The notes under the pieces are model-generated. The model was given only the letters and a program-made list of their open reading frames with translations. It had not been told where the DNA came from and searched no databases. A program made the translations under genes and the position numbers. Of a stretch of DNA of 33,489 nucleotides, positions 1 through 8,670 are shown one piece after another; position 1 is the first letter of the stretch, and every line of letters begins with the position of its first letter. This DNA is from Candidatus Levyibacteriota bacterium (lineage in GTDB: Bacteria > Patescibacteriota > Microgenomatia > Levybacterales > UBA12049). Location of the stretch: positions 1 to 33,489 of the forward strand of contig JACPAR010000019.1 in the NCBI GenBank assembly GCA_016180725.1, given 5' to 3'.

Positions 1-196
1 CAGATGAATTATTTTCATTTAGCTTATTGTAGGTTTGAATGAGACTATCAAATAAACTGTTCCAACGAGTGACGTCTAGGCGCGCTTCGTCACACGTTCC
101 TCAGCGCAGGCGCAAATATTAGGCAATTACGCCATCTTTACCTTATCTTTACTATACTTTTACCTGATTTTGAGATATCGTTGTTATTACTAATAT

Positions 197-862
197 ATGT
201 TCCCAATATCTGATTCTGTTAAGGCGCCGCGTTTTCCCGCTTTAAATATTCTGTTTATTATCTTAACGGTTTATGTATTTTTCCAGGAAGTTTTTACTCC
301 TAACCCAGATGCACTTATTCAAACTTATGCTTTAATTCCTGCAAGGGTAAATTTTTCCGATATATCTACTCTTACCCCATTTGTTACAGCAATTTTCCTT
401 CATGGCGGATTTTTACACATTATATCGAACATGTGGTTTTTATGGATATTTGGAGACAACGTAGAGGGTTATTTAGGTTGGTTTTTGTATCCCGTTTTGT
501 ATTTTACTGCAGGAATTATTGGAAATATTGTGCAATACGTATTAATGCCTGTTTCTGATATTCCCATGCTTGGCGCATCCGGAGCAATAGCAGGAGTTTT
601 GGGTGCATATTATATATTGTTCCCCTACTCAAAAATAAAAACTTTAGTTCCAATATTTTTCTTCCTAACAATTCTAGATATTTCTGCTCCATTAATGCTT
701 GGTTATTGGTTTCTACTACAATTAATATCAGGAGCTGCAACTATTCCGTTTACCGGAGGTACCGGAGGGATTGCATTTTTTGCTCATGTTGGAGGATTTA
801 TTGCCGGAATGATTTTTGTAAGCATTATCGGCAGAAAAGAGCACTCTAAAATATATGGCTGA
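197..862 (+). CDS. rhomboid family intramembrane serine protease
   Basis: ORF with multiple TM segments, HxxxNMWFLWIFGDNVE and GASGAIAGVLGAY (catalytic Ser motif), and a later His in the 'FFAHVGGFIAG' helix. Confidence 0.92.
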   Translation: MFPISDSVKAPRFPALNILFIILTVYVFFQEVFTPNPDALIQTYALIPARVNFSDISTLTPFVTAIFLHGGFLHIISNMWFLWIFGDNVEGYLGWFLYPVLYFTAGIIGNIVQYVLMPVSDIPMLGASGAIAGVLGAYYILFPYSKIKTLVPIFFFLTILDISAPLMLGYWFLLQLISGAATIPFTGGTGGIAFFAHVGGFIAGMIFVSIIGRKEHSKIYG

Positions 863-1070
863 TTTTGGAAATCTTGGAAAGATAATAATTTATTTTGGCT
901 TAATACTCGTTGTATTGGGAATAGTTCTAATTACTTCTCCAAAAATCCCTTTTATTGGTAAATTGCCCGGTGATATTTTTGTCAAAAGAGATGGTTTTAG
1001 TTTTTTCTTCCCGTTAGCAACTTCAATAATTATCAGTATTATCCTCACCATTCTCTTCAACCGGAAATAA
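855..1070 (+). CDS. small membrane protein, DUF2905-like
   Basis: 71 aa, GKIPGD-type motif (PKIPFIGKLPGDIFVKRDGFSFFFPLATSIIISIILT); start overlaps the rhomboid stop by 8 nt. Confidence 0.8.
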   Translation: MADFGNLGKIIIYFGLILVVLGIVLITSPKIPFIGKLPGDIFVKRDGFSFFFPLATSIIISIILTILFNRK

Positions 1071-1099
1071 TTGAAGCCACGCTTATCCTATGATATACT
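1071..1099 (+). promoter_or_regulatory. sigma70-like promoter of tRNA-His: TTGAAG-17-TATACT
   Basis: TTGAAG 1071-1076, 17-nt spacer, TATACT 1094-1099, about 19 nt before the tRNA. Confidence 0.6.
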
Positions 1100-1117
1100 T
1101 AGTTTCGAATTACACAT

Positions 1118-1190
1118 GGTGGCTGTAGTTCAACAGTAGAACGCCTGTTTGTGGAACAGGAGGTAGCGGGAGCGTCACCCGTCAGCCACC
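1118..1190 (+). tRNA. tRNA-His (GTG), with non-canonical T-loop
   Basis: Manual cloverleaf: GGTGGCTG/CAGCCACC acceptor including G-1:C73; D arm GTTC-AACAGTA-GAAC; anticodon arm CCTGT-TTGTGGA-ACAGG; T arm GCGGG-AGCGTCA-CCCGT. Confidence 0.8.
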
Positions 1191-1218
1191 CAGCGGGAGC
1201 GTCACCCGTCAGCCACCC
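1165..1218 (+). repeat. perfect 27-nt tandem duplication of the tRNA-His 3' end (1165-1191 and 1192-1218)
   Basis: AGCGGGAGCGTCACCCGTCAGCCACCC occurs twice with no spacer. Confidence 0.97.
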
Positions 1219-1245
1219 ATAAAGCAGAACAAGTTCGCTTTATGG
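1217..1245 (+). other. hairpin CCATAAAGC...GCTTTATGG
   Basis: 9-bp inverted repeat with inner GAA-CAAG-TTC pairing. Confidence 0.75.
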
Positions 1246-1249
1246 CTGT

Positions 1250-1277
1250 CATGAAGTGAATTTTATTCTACTTCATG
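1250..1277 (+). other. hairpin CATGAAGT-GAAT-TTT-ATTC-T-ACTTCATG covering the first ATG of the GIY-YIG ORF
   Basis: 12 bp of complementary arms with one bulged T; ATG at 1275 is in the 3' arm. Confidence 0.75.
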
Positions 1278-1568
1278 GCCCATATGGAATTAAATTATTG
1301 CGTATATGTTCTTTTTAGCCTGAAAGATAAATTGCTCTACATTGGATATACTACCAACCTACTAAAACGGTTTTCTGATCACAATAAGGGGTATTCAGAA
1401 GCTACAGCTCCAAGAAGACCTTTTATTTTATTATTCTGCGAATATTACCTATCGATGAAAGATGCTAAAAGAAGAGAAGAATACTTCAAAACAACTGCCG
1501 GAAAAAAAGCTTTGAAAATAATGATTCGCGAGTCATTGAATAAAGCGAAACAGTTACGAATTATTTAG
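1275..1568 (+). CDS. small GIY-YIG nuclease superfamily protein (start may be 1284)
   Basis: CVYVLFSLKDKLLYIGYTTNLLKRFSDHN and RRPFILLFCEYYLSMKDAKRREEYFK match stand-alone GIY-YIG proteins. Confidence 0.9.
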   Translation: MAHMELNYCVYVLFSLKDKLLYIGYTTNLLKRFSDHNKGYSEATAPRRPFILLFCEYYLSMKDAKRREEYFKTTAGKKALKIMIRESLNKAKQLRII

Positions 1569-1622
1569 TCGAGTATCCTATCTTCCATAAACCGTTACTC
1601 GAACCTCTGGTATAATGCTTTT

Positions 1623-2135
1623 ATGCAGAAAAATAGCAAACCAATAGCACATATCATTATTGGCTTTATCGGTTCTGGAAAAACGACCTTCGCTCGTAAA
1701 CTTGAAAAAGAAACAGGAGTTGTTAGATTCACTAAAGACGAATGGATGGTCAGAGTATTTGGCAATATCCCTCCTAAAGACAAATTTGAAGAATATGATA
1801 ATAGAATGACTTCCCTTGCAACAGATATGGCACTTAAATGTTTAAAAGCAGGGATAGATGTTATTATTGACGAAGGATTTTGGGTAAAAGAACACCGAGA
1901 TGCAATAAGAGAAAAAGTAAAAAATGTAGGTGCCATCCCAAAACTTTATTATATTGAAGCAACTCTTGAGATTATGAAGGCGCGAACTCTCAAGCGGAGC
2001 GAAAGACCTCCTGATGATTCTTTCAACATTGACGAAGAATCATTTAATCAATACTGGAAACGTTTTCAGCCTCCTGGTAAAGATGAAGAATTTATACTAA
2101 TAAATCAAGCAAGGATAGCAAAAGAAGTTCTGTAA
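1623..2135 (+). CDS. AAA/P-loop ATPase-kinase (zeta-toxin/AAA_33-like)
   Basis: Walker A GFIGSGKTTFARKL, downstream DEGFW and a kinase-like lid region. Confidence 0.8.
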   Translation: MQKNSKPIAHIIIGFIGSGKTTFARKLEKETGVVRFTKDEWMVRVFGNIPPKDKFEEYDNRMTSLATDMALKCLKAGIDVIIDEGFWVKEHRDAIREKVKNVGAIPKLYYIEATLEIMKARTLKRSERPPDDSFNIDEESFNQYWKRFQPPGKDEEFILINQARIAKEVL

Positions 2136-2183
2136 AATGCTATCTCTTGATTTTTGAGGGTGGTGAAATAAGTGCAGACATCA

Positions 2184-2233
2184 TTCGTCAGGCTACCCCC
2201 GAGTCAAACTCGGTTCCCCCCGGGATTGACGAA
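2184..2233. repeat. nested inverted repeat: outer TTCGTCA...TGACGAA, inner CCGAGT-CAA-ACTCGG (2199-2213)
   Basis: Direct inspection of complementary arms. Confidence 0.75.
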
Positions 2234-2270
2234 GAGTCGCGTTTGACGCACTACCTTGGATTATATGAAT

Positions 2271-2316
2271 ATAACTTTATGAGCCAAACGTTAATAACTT
2301 TATGAGCCAAACGTTA
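2271..2316. repeat. perfect 23-nt tandem direct repeat (ATAACTTTATGAGCCAAACGTTA)x2
   Basis: 2271-2293 and 2294-2316 are identical. Confidence 0.97.
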
Positions 2317-2531
2317 GACGTTTCAAGATATTATGTTTATATTCTTTATTCGAAGTATCCGATCGCCCCAAAAAAAATATAGCCTCAGATAACTAAACGC
2401 ACTGCCTAACAAGATGAATAAACGAATCCAAATTAAAAACATCCGAACGATAATTTTATTGAAAAAAGCTATTTTGCGAGGCAAGATTTACCGCTACCAG
2501 ACATGCCAATTATCGAGAGAATCATAAGAAT

Positions 2532-3614
2532 TTACCCAATATAGCCGTTCGACTTAAGGAGTTCTGCCATAAGTATTGCTCCACCGGCAGCGCCTCTAAT
2601 TGTGTTATGAGATAAAGCTATAAATTTCCAATCAAAAAATTTATCTTCCCTTAATCTTCCCATAGTTATTCCCATACCGTTTTCGAAAGTGCGGTCCAAT
2701 TGTGTTTGAGGTCTATTATCTTCTGTGAAGTATTTAATAAATTCTTTTGGCGCAGATGGTAAATTAAGCGTTGCAATTGGATTTTGGAAATTTTTCAAAG
2801 CAAACAATATTTTTTCTCTTGTTGGTTTATTTTTAAAATTTACTGCAACATTTACCATATGGCCATCTGTAACAGGCACACGAATGCATGTAGCTGCTAT
2901 AGTTGGCTTATTGGCTAAATGGAGTTTGCCATTTCGAATGCTACCCCAAATTTTCATTGGTTCTTTTTCGGATTTTTCTTCTTCTTTGCTAATTAAAGGA
3001 ATAATATTGTCTTTCATTTCTGGCCAAGTATCAAAGGTTTTTCCTGCTCCAGAAATTGCCTGAAAACTAACAACTTCTACCTCGTAAGGAATAAATTCTT
3101 TTAAAGCTGTTAATATTGCAACATAAGACTGGATTGAGCAATTTGGTTTTACAGCAATAAAACCCTTTTTCCATCCACGATTTTTTTTCTGGATATCTAT
3201 AAGCTTAACATGTGTCGGGTTAACTTCTGGAATAATCATTGGTATATCCTCAACCCACCTGTGCGCTGAGTTATTTGACACAACCGGAATACCTGCACGG
3301 GCATATTTGACTTCGACCTCTCTTATTTTTTCACTGTCCATATCCAAAGCACATAACACAAAATCTACCTCTTTAACTATCTTATCTATATCCTCTTCTA
3401 CTGCTTTCACAGTTAAATCTTTAACATCACGGGGTATCTTAGCCGCAATTTTCCATTTCTTCTGCACAGCATCAATATAAGGTTTACCCGAAGAGCTCGG
3501 AGACGCTGCAACACTTGTTACTTTAAACCAAGGATGTTTTTCAAGAAGCGTTATAAACCTCTGACCTACCATACCCGTTGCGCCCAAGATACCTACTCTT
3601 AATTTATTTTTCAT
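2532..3614 (-). CDS. asd: aspartate-semialdehyde dehydrogenase
   Basis: LGATGMVGQRFITLLEKHPWF N-terminus, KPNCSIQ active-site Cys region, QAISGAG, HNTIRGAAGGAILMAE. Confidence 0.95.
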   Translation of the reverse strand: MKNKLRVGILGATGMVGQRFITLLEKHPWFKVTSVAASPSSSGKPYIDAVQKKWKIAAKIPRDVKDLTVKAVEEDIDKIVKEVDFVLCALDMDSEKIREVEVKYARAGIPVVSNNSAHRWVEDIPMIIPEVNPTHVKLIDIQKKNRGWKKGFIAVKPNCSIQSYVAILTALKEFIPYEVEVVSFQAISGAGKTFDTWPEMKDNIIPLISKEEEKSEKEPMKIWGSIRNGKLHLANKPTIAATCIRVPVTDGHMVNVAVNFKNKPTREKILFALKNFQNPIATLNLPSAPKEFIKYFTEDNRPQTQLDRTFENGMGITMGRLREDKFFDWKFIALSHNTIRGAAGGAILMAELLKSNGYIG

Positions 3615-4680
3615 AAACTATAAATCTACTTACTTTTAAAATATCTGCTAATACGCCTGCTGCTGTAACCTCCGCGCCTGCGCCTGGCCCTTTAATAACC
3701 AATGGCCGATTGTACCGTTTTGTTGTAATCGAAATTATATTATTACTTCCGGATAGAGAGTTAAATGGATGACTTGCATCAACCATTTTTAAAGCACAGA
3801 TAAACGCACGATTTTTAGGTTCGATTTGCGCTATGTATCTAAGCTCGCTTTGCTTATCTTTTGCGTCTGATTTAAGCTTTTCAAAATAAGAATCTTGGAA
3901 AGCCAGTTTTTTGAAAAAATCATCTATAGATTTTGCGTTTCTACACACTTTTGGTACAAGGCTTTCGATTTTGATATCTTTTAATTCAAGAGTTAAGCCT
4001 ATTTCTCTAGCCAATATAAGTAATTTTCGGCCAACATCTAATCCGTTTAAATCATCACGCGGATCAGGCTCTGTATAACCTTTCTTTTGTGCTTCTTTTA
4101 CAACTTCGCTAAATTTATTATTTGCTTTGAAATTATTAAATATGTAGCTAAGCGTTCCAGATAAAACACCTTCTATTTTTACAATTTCATCCCCTGTTGA
4201 CATAAGATCATTTATTACTTGTATAACAGGCAACCCTGCTCCAACATTTGTTTCGTATAAAAAGAATGACTTTGCTTTTTTTGCTGCCTTACGGATATTA
4301 ATATAATTTTGCATACTTGAAGCATTTGCTTTTTTGTTTGGAGTAACAATGGAAATTTTGGATTGTAAGATTGTTTTATAAAATTTTGTTATTTCCTCAC
4401 TTGCGGTACAGTCTATAAATATTTTATTTTGTAAATTTTGCTTTTTTATATTTGCTATATATTCTTTTAGATTGCTTTGTTGGCCAAGTGCTAACAAATC
4501 TTTCCATCTGGAAAGATTAATACCATACATATTAAACAACATTTTTTTCTGATTAATAAGTGCACAAACCTTAAGCTTAATGCCCTCTTTTTTTACTATA
4601 TTTTTGCTCTCTTCGATTTGCTTAAGAAGTGTTGTGCAAATAAGTCCTGTTCCAACAATATAAATATTTATAGTTTTCAT
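3604..4680 (-). CDS. hom: homoserine dehydrogenase
   Basis: GTGLICTTLLKQI Rossmann motif, TPNKKANA, YETNVGAGLPVIQVINDLMSTGDEIVKIEGVLSGTLSYIFN, EPDPRDDLNGLDVGRKLLILARE, GPGAGAEVTAAGVLADIL. Confidence 0.95.
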   Translation of the reverse strand: MKTINIYIVGTGLICTTLLKQIEESKNIVKKEGIKLKVCALINQKKMLFNMYGINLSRWKDLLALGQQSNLKEYIANIKKQNLQNKIFIDCTASEEITKFYKTILQSKISIVTPNKKANASSMQNYINIRKAAKKAKSFFLYETNVGAGLPVIQVINDLMSTGDEIVKIEGVLSGTLSYIFNNFKANNKFSEVVKEAQKKGYTEPDPRDDLNGLDVGRKLLILAREIGLTLELKDIKIESLVPKVCRNAKSIDDFFKKLAFQDSYFEKLKSDAKDKQSELRYIAQIEPKNRAFICALKMVDASHPFNSLSGSNNIISITTKRYNRPLVIKGPGAGAEVTAAGVLADILKVSRFIVYEK

Positions 4681-4684
4681 TTAT

Positions 4685-6088
4685 TTATCTTCCAAAAAAA
4701 GTCTTATGAATTTGGCATAAAGCTTTCTTTTCATCTTTATTTGCAACAACAATAGAAATATTCCTTTCGGATGATCCTTGCGCTATCGCCACAACATTAA
4801 TATTATTTTTACCAAGTGCTGTAAACAGTTTTCCGGCAATTCCAGCACTTATTTTCATATATTCACCAACAACTGCAATAATTGATAGATGTTCTTCTAT
4901 AATCAAGGGGTCTATTATTTTGTCCTTTATTTCTTGTTTAAATTCATCCTCAATTGCAGCTTTAGCAAGGTGTACAAACTTAGGATCTACGGCAAAACAA
5001 ACCGTGTGCTCAGACGAAGCTTGCGTTATAAGAATAACGCTAATACTGTTTTTAGCAAGCGCACCAAAGATACGCATCGCAATGCCCGGAATTCCCACCA
5101 TACCGCTACCCTGTACCAATAAGACCGAAATATTTTCGATAGAAGAAATGCCTTTAATAAGGAATGTGTTAGAAGTTGTTTCTCCTATTAATGTTCCGCA
5201 AAATTGAGGATTAAATGTGTTGCGGATTACAAGGGGTATTTTTTTACTGCATGCCGGTATCATTGTTGGAGGGTAAATTACTTTTGCGCCAAAATGAGAC
5301 ATTTCCATTGCTTCCTGATAAGTCATTTTAGGAATAGTAAATGCAGACTTTACTTTTTTAGGATCTGCAGTTAAAACACCATTAACATCTGTCCATATTT
5401 CTATAATTGAAGCATTTATAGCAGCACCAAAAATCGATGCCGTATAATCAGATCCCCCTCTTCCAAGCGTAGTTGTTTCACCGTTTTCTGTAGAACCAAT
5501 AAAACCTGTAATTATTTTTAAATTTTTTTTAGATCTGCGAAAGTAATCGGATATGTTTTTATATGTTTGTTTAAAATTAACATGGGCAAAATTAAAATGA
5601 TTATCTGTTTTAATTAGCTCTCGCGTATCAACATATTCAGCTTCAATTTTATTATTTTTAAAGCTTTGAGAAATAATATACGCAGACAAACGTTCCCCGT
5701 AGCTCATAATCAAATCTAATATCTTTGCAGATAATTCTTTAATTAAATACACGCCTTTTAGCACGCTACTTAGTTCTGCGAGGATTACTTGAGTTTGTCG
5801 TATGGTTTTTCTTTGTAGTTTTTTATCTACTACAAGAATATTAATTGCTTCTATATGGCGGTTAGATATTTGTTTTAGAATTTCCAGATAAGCTTCGTCT
5901 CCCTTGCTGGCAAGTTCTGCGGTTTCTATTAATTGATTTGTAACTTTTGAAAATGCGGAGACAACAATACCGGAAACTGGTTTTTTCGAAGAAGATATTA
6001 TTTTAATAATTTGCCGAATTGACTCAGGTGAACCAACAGAAGTGCCGCCAAATTTTGCAATAATTCCGTTTGGTTTTATTTGTTTCAT
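4685..6088 (-). CDS. lysC: aspartate kinase
   Basis: AKFGGTSVGSPESI, TTLGRGGSDYTASI, WTDVNGVLTADPK, two C-terminal ACT-like segments. Confidence 0.95.
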   Translation of the reverse strand: MKQIKPNGIIAKFGGTSVGSPESIRQIIKIISSSKKPVSGIVVSAFSKVTNQLIETAELASKGDEAYLEILKQISNRHIEAINILVVDKKLQRKTIRQTQVILAELSSVLKGVYLIKELSAKILDLIMSYGERLSAYIISQSFKNNKIEAEYVDTRELIKTDNHFNFAHVNFKQTYKNISDYFRRSKKNLKIITGFIGSTENGETTTLGRGGSDYTASIFGAAINASIIEIWTDVNGVLTADPKKVKSAFTIPKMTYQEAMEMSHFGAKVIYPPTMIPACSKKIPLVIRNTFNPQFCGTLIGETTSNTFLIKGISSIENISVLLVQGSGMVGIPGIAMRIFGALAKNSISVILITQASSEHTVCFAVDPKFVHLAKAAIEDEFKQEIKDKIIDPLIIEEHLSIIAVVGEYMKISAGIAGKLFTALGKNNINVVAIAQGSSERNISIVVANKDEKKALCQIHKTFFGR

Positions 6089-6246
6089 AAAAAACTTTAA
6101 TTATCCCTGGCAGCAATCTACCCAATGTATTGTAACAAAATACCTTTAATTGTCAATTTTAGGCAATTAATTCTTTTTCGGTTTTAAAAAATCCTTCTTA
6201 CGTAAATTTAATAATTCCGAAATATAATCTTGGTAAATATATTAAT

Positions 6247-6822
6247 ATGGGAGGTTTTTTGGAAAAAAATAAACATAAACTGGAAACGGCGACTTTTGCC
6301 GGAGGGTGTTTTTGGTGCACGGAGGCAATTTTTAAAAGACTTAAAGGGGTGAGCGAGGTTGTTTCTGGTTATGCAGGAGGAACTATGGAAAATCCATCGT
6401 ACGAGCAGGTTTCAACAGGTAAAACAGGATTTGCAGAAGCTATTCAAATAAAGTTCAATCCGGATTCAATCTCATATAATAAGTTGTTGGAAATATTTTG
6501 GGCTACTCACGACCCGACAACTTTAAACAGACAAGGAGGAGATATAGGTACGCAGTACAGGTCGGTAATTTTTTATCATAATAATGGGCAAAAAAAGGAA
6601 GCAGAGTCATCAAAAATAGAAATTGAAAAATCAGATGGATATAGCGACAAAATTGTTACAGAAATTAAGCCATTTAGAAATTTTTACAATGCCGAGGATT
6701 ATCATCAAAACTATTACGAAAGATATAAAAACATTAACCCTTATTGTTTGGTTGTAATCGATCCTAAAATACAAAAACTATTAAATAAATTTAATGAGGA
6801 AGTGAAGGAAGAATATAAATAA
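6247..6822 (+). CDS. msrA: peptide-methionine (S)-S-oxide reductase (start may be TTG near 6262)
   Basis: [59 protein letters not shown]. Confidence 0.96.
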   Translation: MGGFLEKNKHKLETATFAGGCFWCTEAIFKRLKGVSEVVSGYAGGTMENPSYEQVSTGKTGFAEAIQIKFNPDSISYNKLLEIFWATHDPTTLNRQGGDIGTQYRSVIFYHNNGQKKEAESSKIEIEKSDGYSDKIVTEIKPFRNFYNAEDYHQNYYERYKNINPYCLVVIDPKIQKLLNKFNEEVKEEYK

Positions 6823-6977
6823 AAGATGATTATTCTATGGGTACGCGAAGAATAGAAGTAACGTGTAAAACTTGCGGTTCACATCTTGGTCATGTTTTTG
6901 ATGACGGCCCAACTAGTACAGGAAAACGCTTTTGCATAAATTCTCTGGCTCTGAATTTTTTACCGAAAGATCATTAA
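6819..6977 (+). pseudogene. msrB: C-terminal remnant of msrB
   Basis: Not in the ORF track. Translation [50 protein letters not shown] matches only the C-terminal half of MsrB (ATG at 6837). Confidence 0.85.
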
Positions 6978-6981
6978 TAAA

Positions 6982-8547
6982 CTATTTTGGCGGGTAGAAG
7001 CCGAATTTTTGTACTTCATTCCACTTTGTTTGAGGTATAAGAGGTAATTTTGTCTTTTTAATGTATATGCAAGCCGGTTTATCTCTAAGGTACAGCTGTA
7101 GATATTCATTCAACGCAAATTTAGGCATTAAATCAGAATGGTAAACGCCTTTAGAACAGTAAGTATAGTAAAAATCGGGTGGATTTGATTTAAACATCTC
7201 TTCTTTTGCCAAGTCATATTTAAGCGTTCCTCTCATGGAAAAAATATAAACTGCGTATTTATAGGAAGAATCAAGATTTGCCTGCCAATAAATAAGATAG
7301 TCCCATAAATCGGTAAAAAGCGTATCTTTGGGATTTGCTAATAGCCTTATTACTTCCCCATTTATAAAATAATTTGCATAGTTAATTGTAAAAAGTTCTT
7401 CTTTATTTACTTTTTCCCAGATAAAAGATTTAAAAGAGGTGGTATTAATAAATAAGACAACTGATATGGCCAATATTAAACATGTAATTACATAATTGAT
7501 ATTTTTAAGTTGTAAAAATTCACGAACAAGCAAAGAGGTAGACATAATAAAAAGCCCATACCATGGGGCCATATGAAAAGCTTCAAAATACATAGTGCCA
7601 GGGGGAACAAATCGAATCGCACAAAGGGTTAAAATTAAAACAATAAATCCAACTATTTTATACTTTTTAAGTTTGATAAAAGAAAACATTAAAACCATAA
7701 AAATTAAGTCTAGGTTGATTAAAACTAGCCTGAAATGATTCCATTTACCTTCCAGTAAAATAAAAATAGGATAAAAAATAATATGAAGTATTCCATCTCC
7801 GGCAAAATTTCCAGCTTGAGTTGGCAACATAACTTTAATATTAAACATAATTACCTGATCAAAATAATCAGGCAAAGATTTAGCTATTGGTAGAAGAGTT
7901 AGGACAGATAAAGTTACAAATATAATTAAAGAGGCGTATGTCTGAAAATCTATTTTTTTCTTCAAGATAATTATCAAATAGAGTAATAGCGCAACCGGAA
8001 TAAATGGCTCCCGCATAAAAATTATAAACCAGGCAAAAATGCCACTTAAAATAATTTCTATAAAACCTAAACTTTTTTTGTTTATCTTTTCAAAAGCAAG
8101 CGCAAACATATAAACTAAAGGATAAACAATAAAACCTTCTGCCAAAAAAAGATGACCAAATACATAAAATTTTGTTAATTCGTATGTAAAAACAAAAGCA
8201 AGTCCTTTTAAACGAAAGCGGTAAATAATCAAAACATCAAAGATTAAAGCAAACAATAGAATAAACATACGATGAAATAAAACCAATTTGTATAGATTGC
8301 CTGGATGAAGCAGAATTTGAATTAAGTAACTAATGTAAACAATAAAAACCTGATGGTTAAAAAAGATTTGGGAAAATAAGTTTCTTTCTTTTTGCATAAA
8401 AAAAGCCGCCATAAAATTATTCCACTCGTCGCCAAGGCTAAATCCTCCTACGCGCTGGTAATATATAAATCCGACTAATGGGAGAAAAAGTATAGAAAAT
8501 ATATATAAAAAGTGGTTTGATTTAAGTAATTTCAGCAATATTTTCAT
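6982..8547 (-). CDS. polytopic membrane protein, GT-C glycosyltransferase-like
   Basis: Many hydrophobic helices, early acidic motif SLGDEWNN, soluble C-terminal tail; family not identified. Confidence 0.5.
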   Translation of the reverse strand: MKILLKLLKSNHFLYIFSILFLPLVGFIYYQRVGGFSLGDEWNNFMAAFFMQKERNLFSQIFFNHQVFIVYISYLIQILLHPGNLYKLVLFHRMFILLFALIFDVLIIYRFRLKGLAFVFTYELTKFYVFGHLFLAEGFIVYPLVYMFALAFEKINKKSLGFIEIILSGIFAWFIIFMREPFIPVALLLYLIIILKKKIDFQTYASLIIFVTLSVLTLLPIAKSLPDYFDQVIMFNIKVMLPTQAGNFAGDGILHIIFYPIFILLEGKWNHFRLVLINLDLIFMVLMFSFIKLKKYKIVGFIVLILTLCAIRFVPPGTMYFEAFHMAPWYGLFIMSTSLLVREFLQLKNINYVITCLILAISVVLFINTTSFKSFIWEKVNKEELFTINYANYFINGEVIRLLANPKDTLFTDLWDYLIYWQANLDSSYKYAVYIFSMRGTLKYDLAKEEMFKSNPPDFYYTYCSKGVYHSDLMPKFALNEYLQLYLRDKPACIYIKKTKLPLIPQTKWNEVQKFGFYPPK

Positions 8548-8670
8548 TCTTGATATAGTTTATCATAAGCTGATCCTTGCAAACTGTTTTAGACGAGTTT
8601 CTGATATTGATATAAAAAGCTACTCTTTGTCCTCTTGAAAGTTCGTATATTTTTTCCGTATTCTTATAGT

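Noticed and set aside
1595-1936. Track ORF - 113 aa
   Set aside because: Antisense to the P-loop ATPase ORF.
2414-2527. 37-aa ORF MNKRIQIKNIRTIILLKKAILRGKIYRYQTCQLSRES
   Set aside because: Too short, no SD, basic and hydrophobic composition expected by chance in AT-rich DNA.
4889-5207. Track ORFs + 77 aa and 95 aa
   Set aside because: Inside and antisense to the well-supported aspartate kinase gene.
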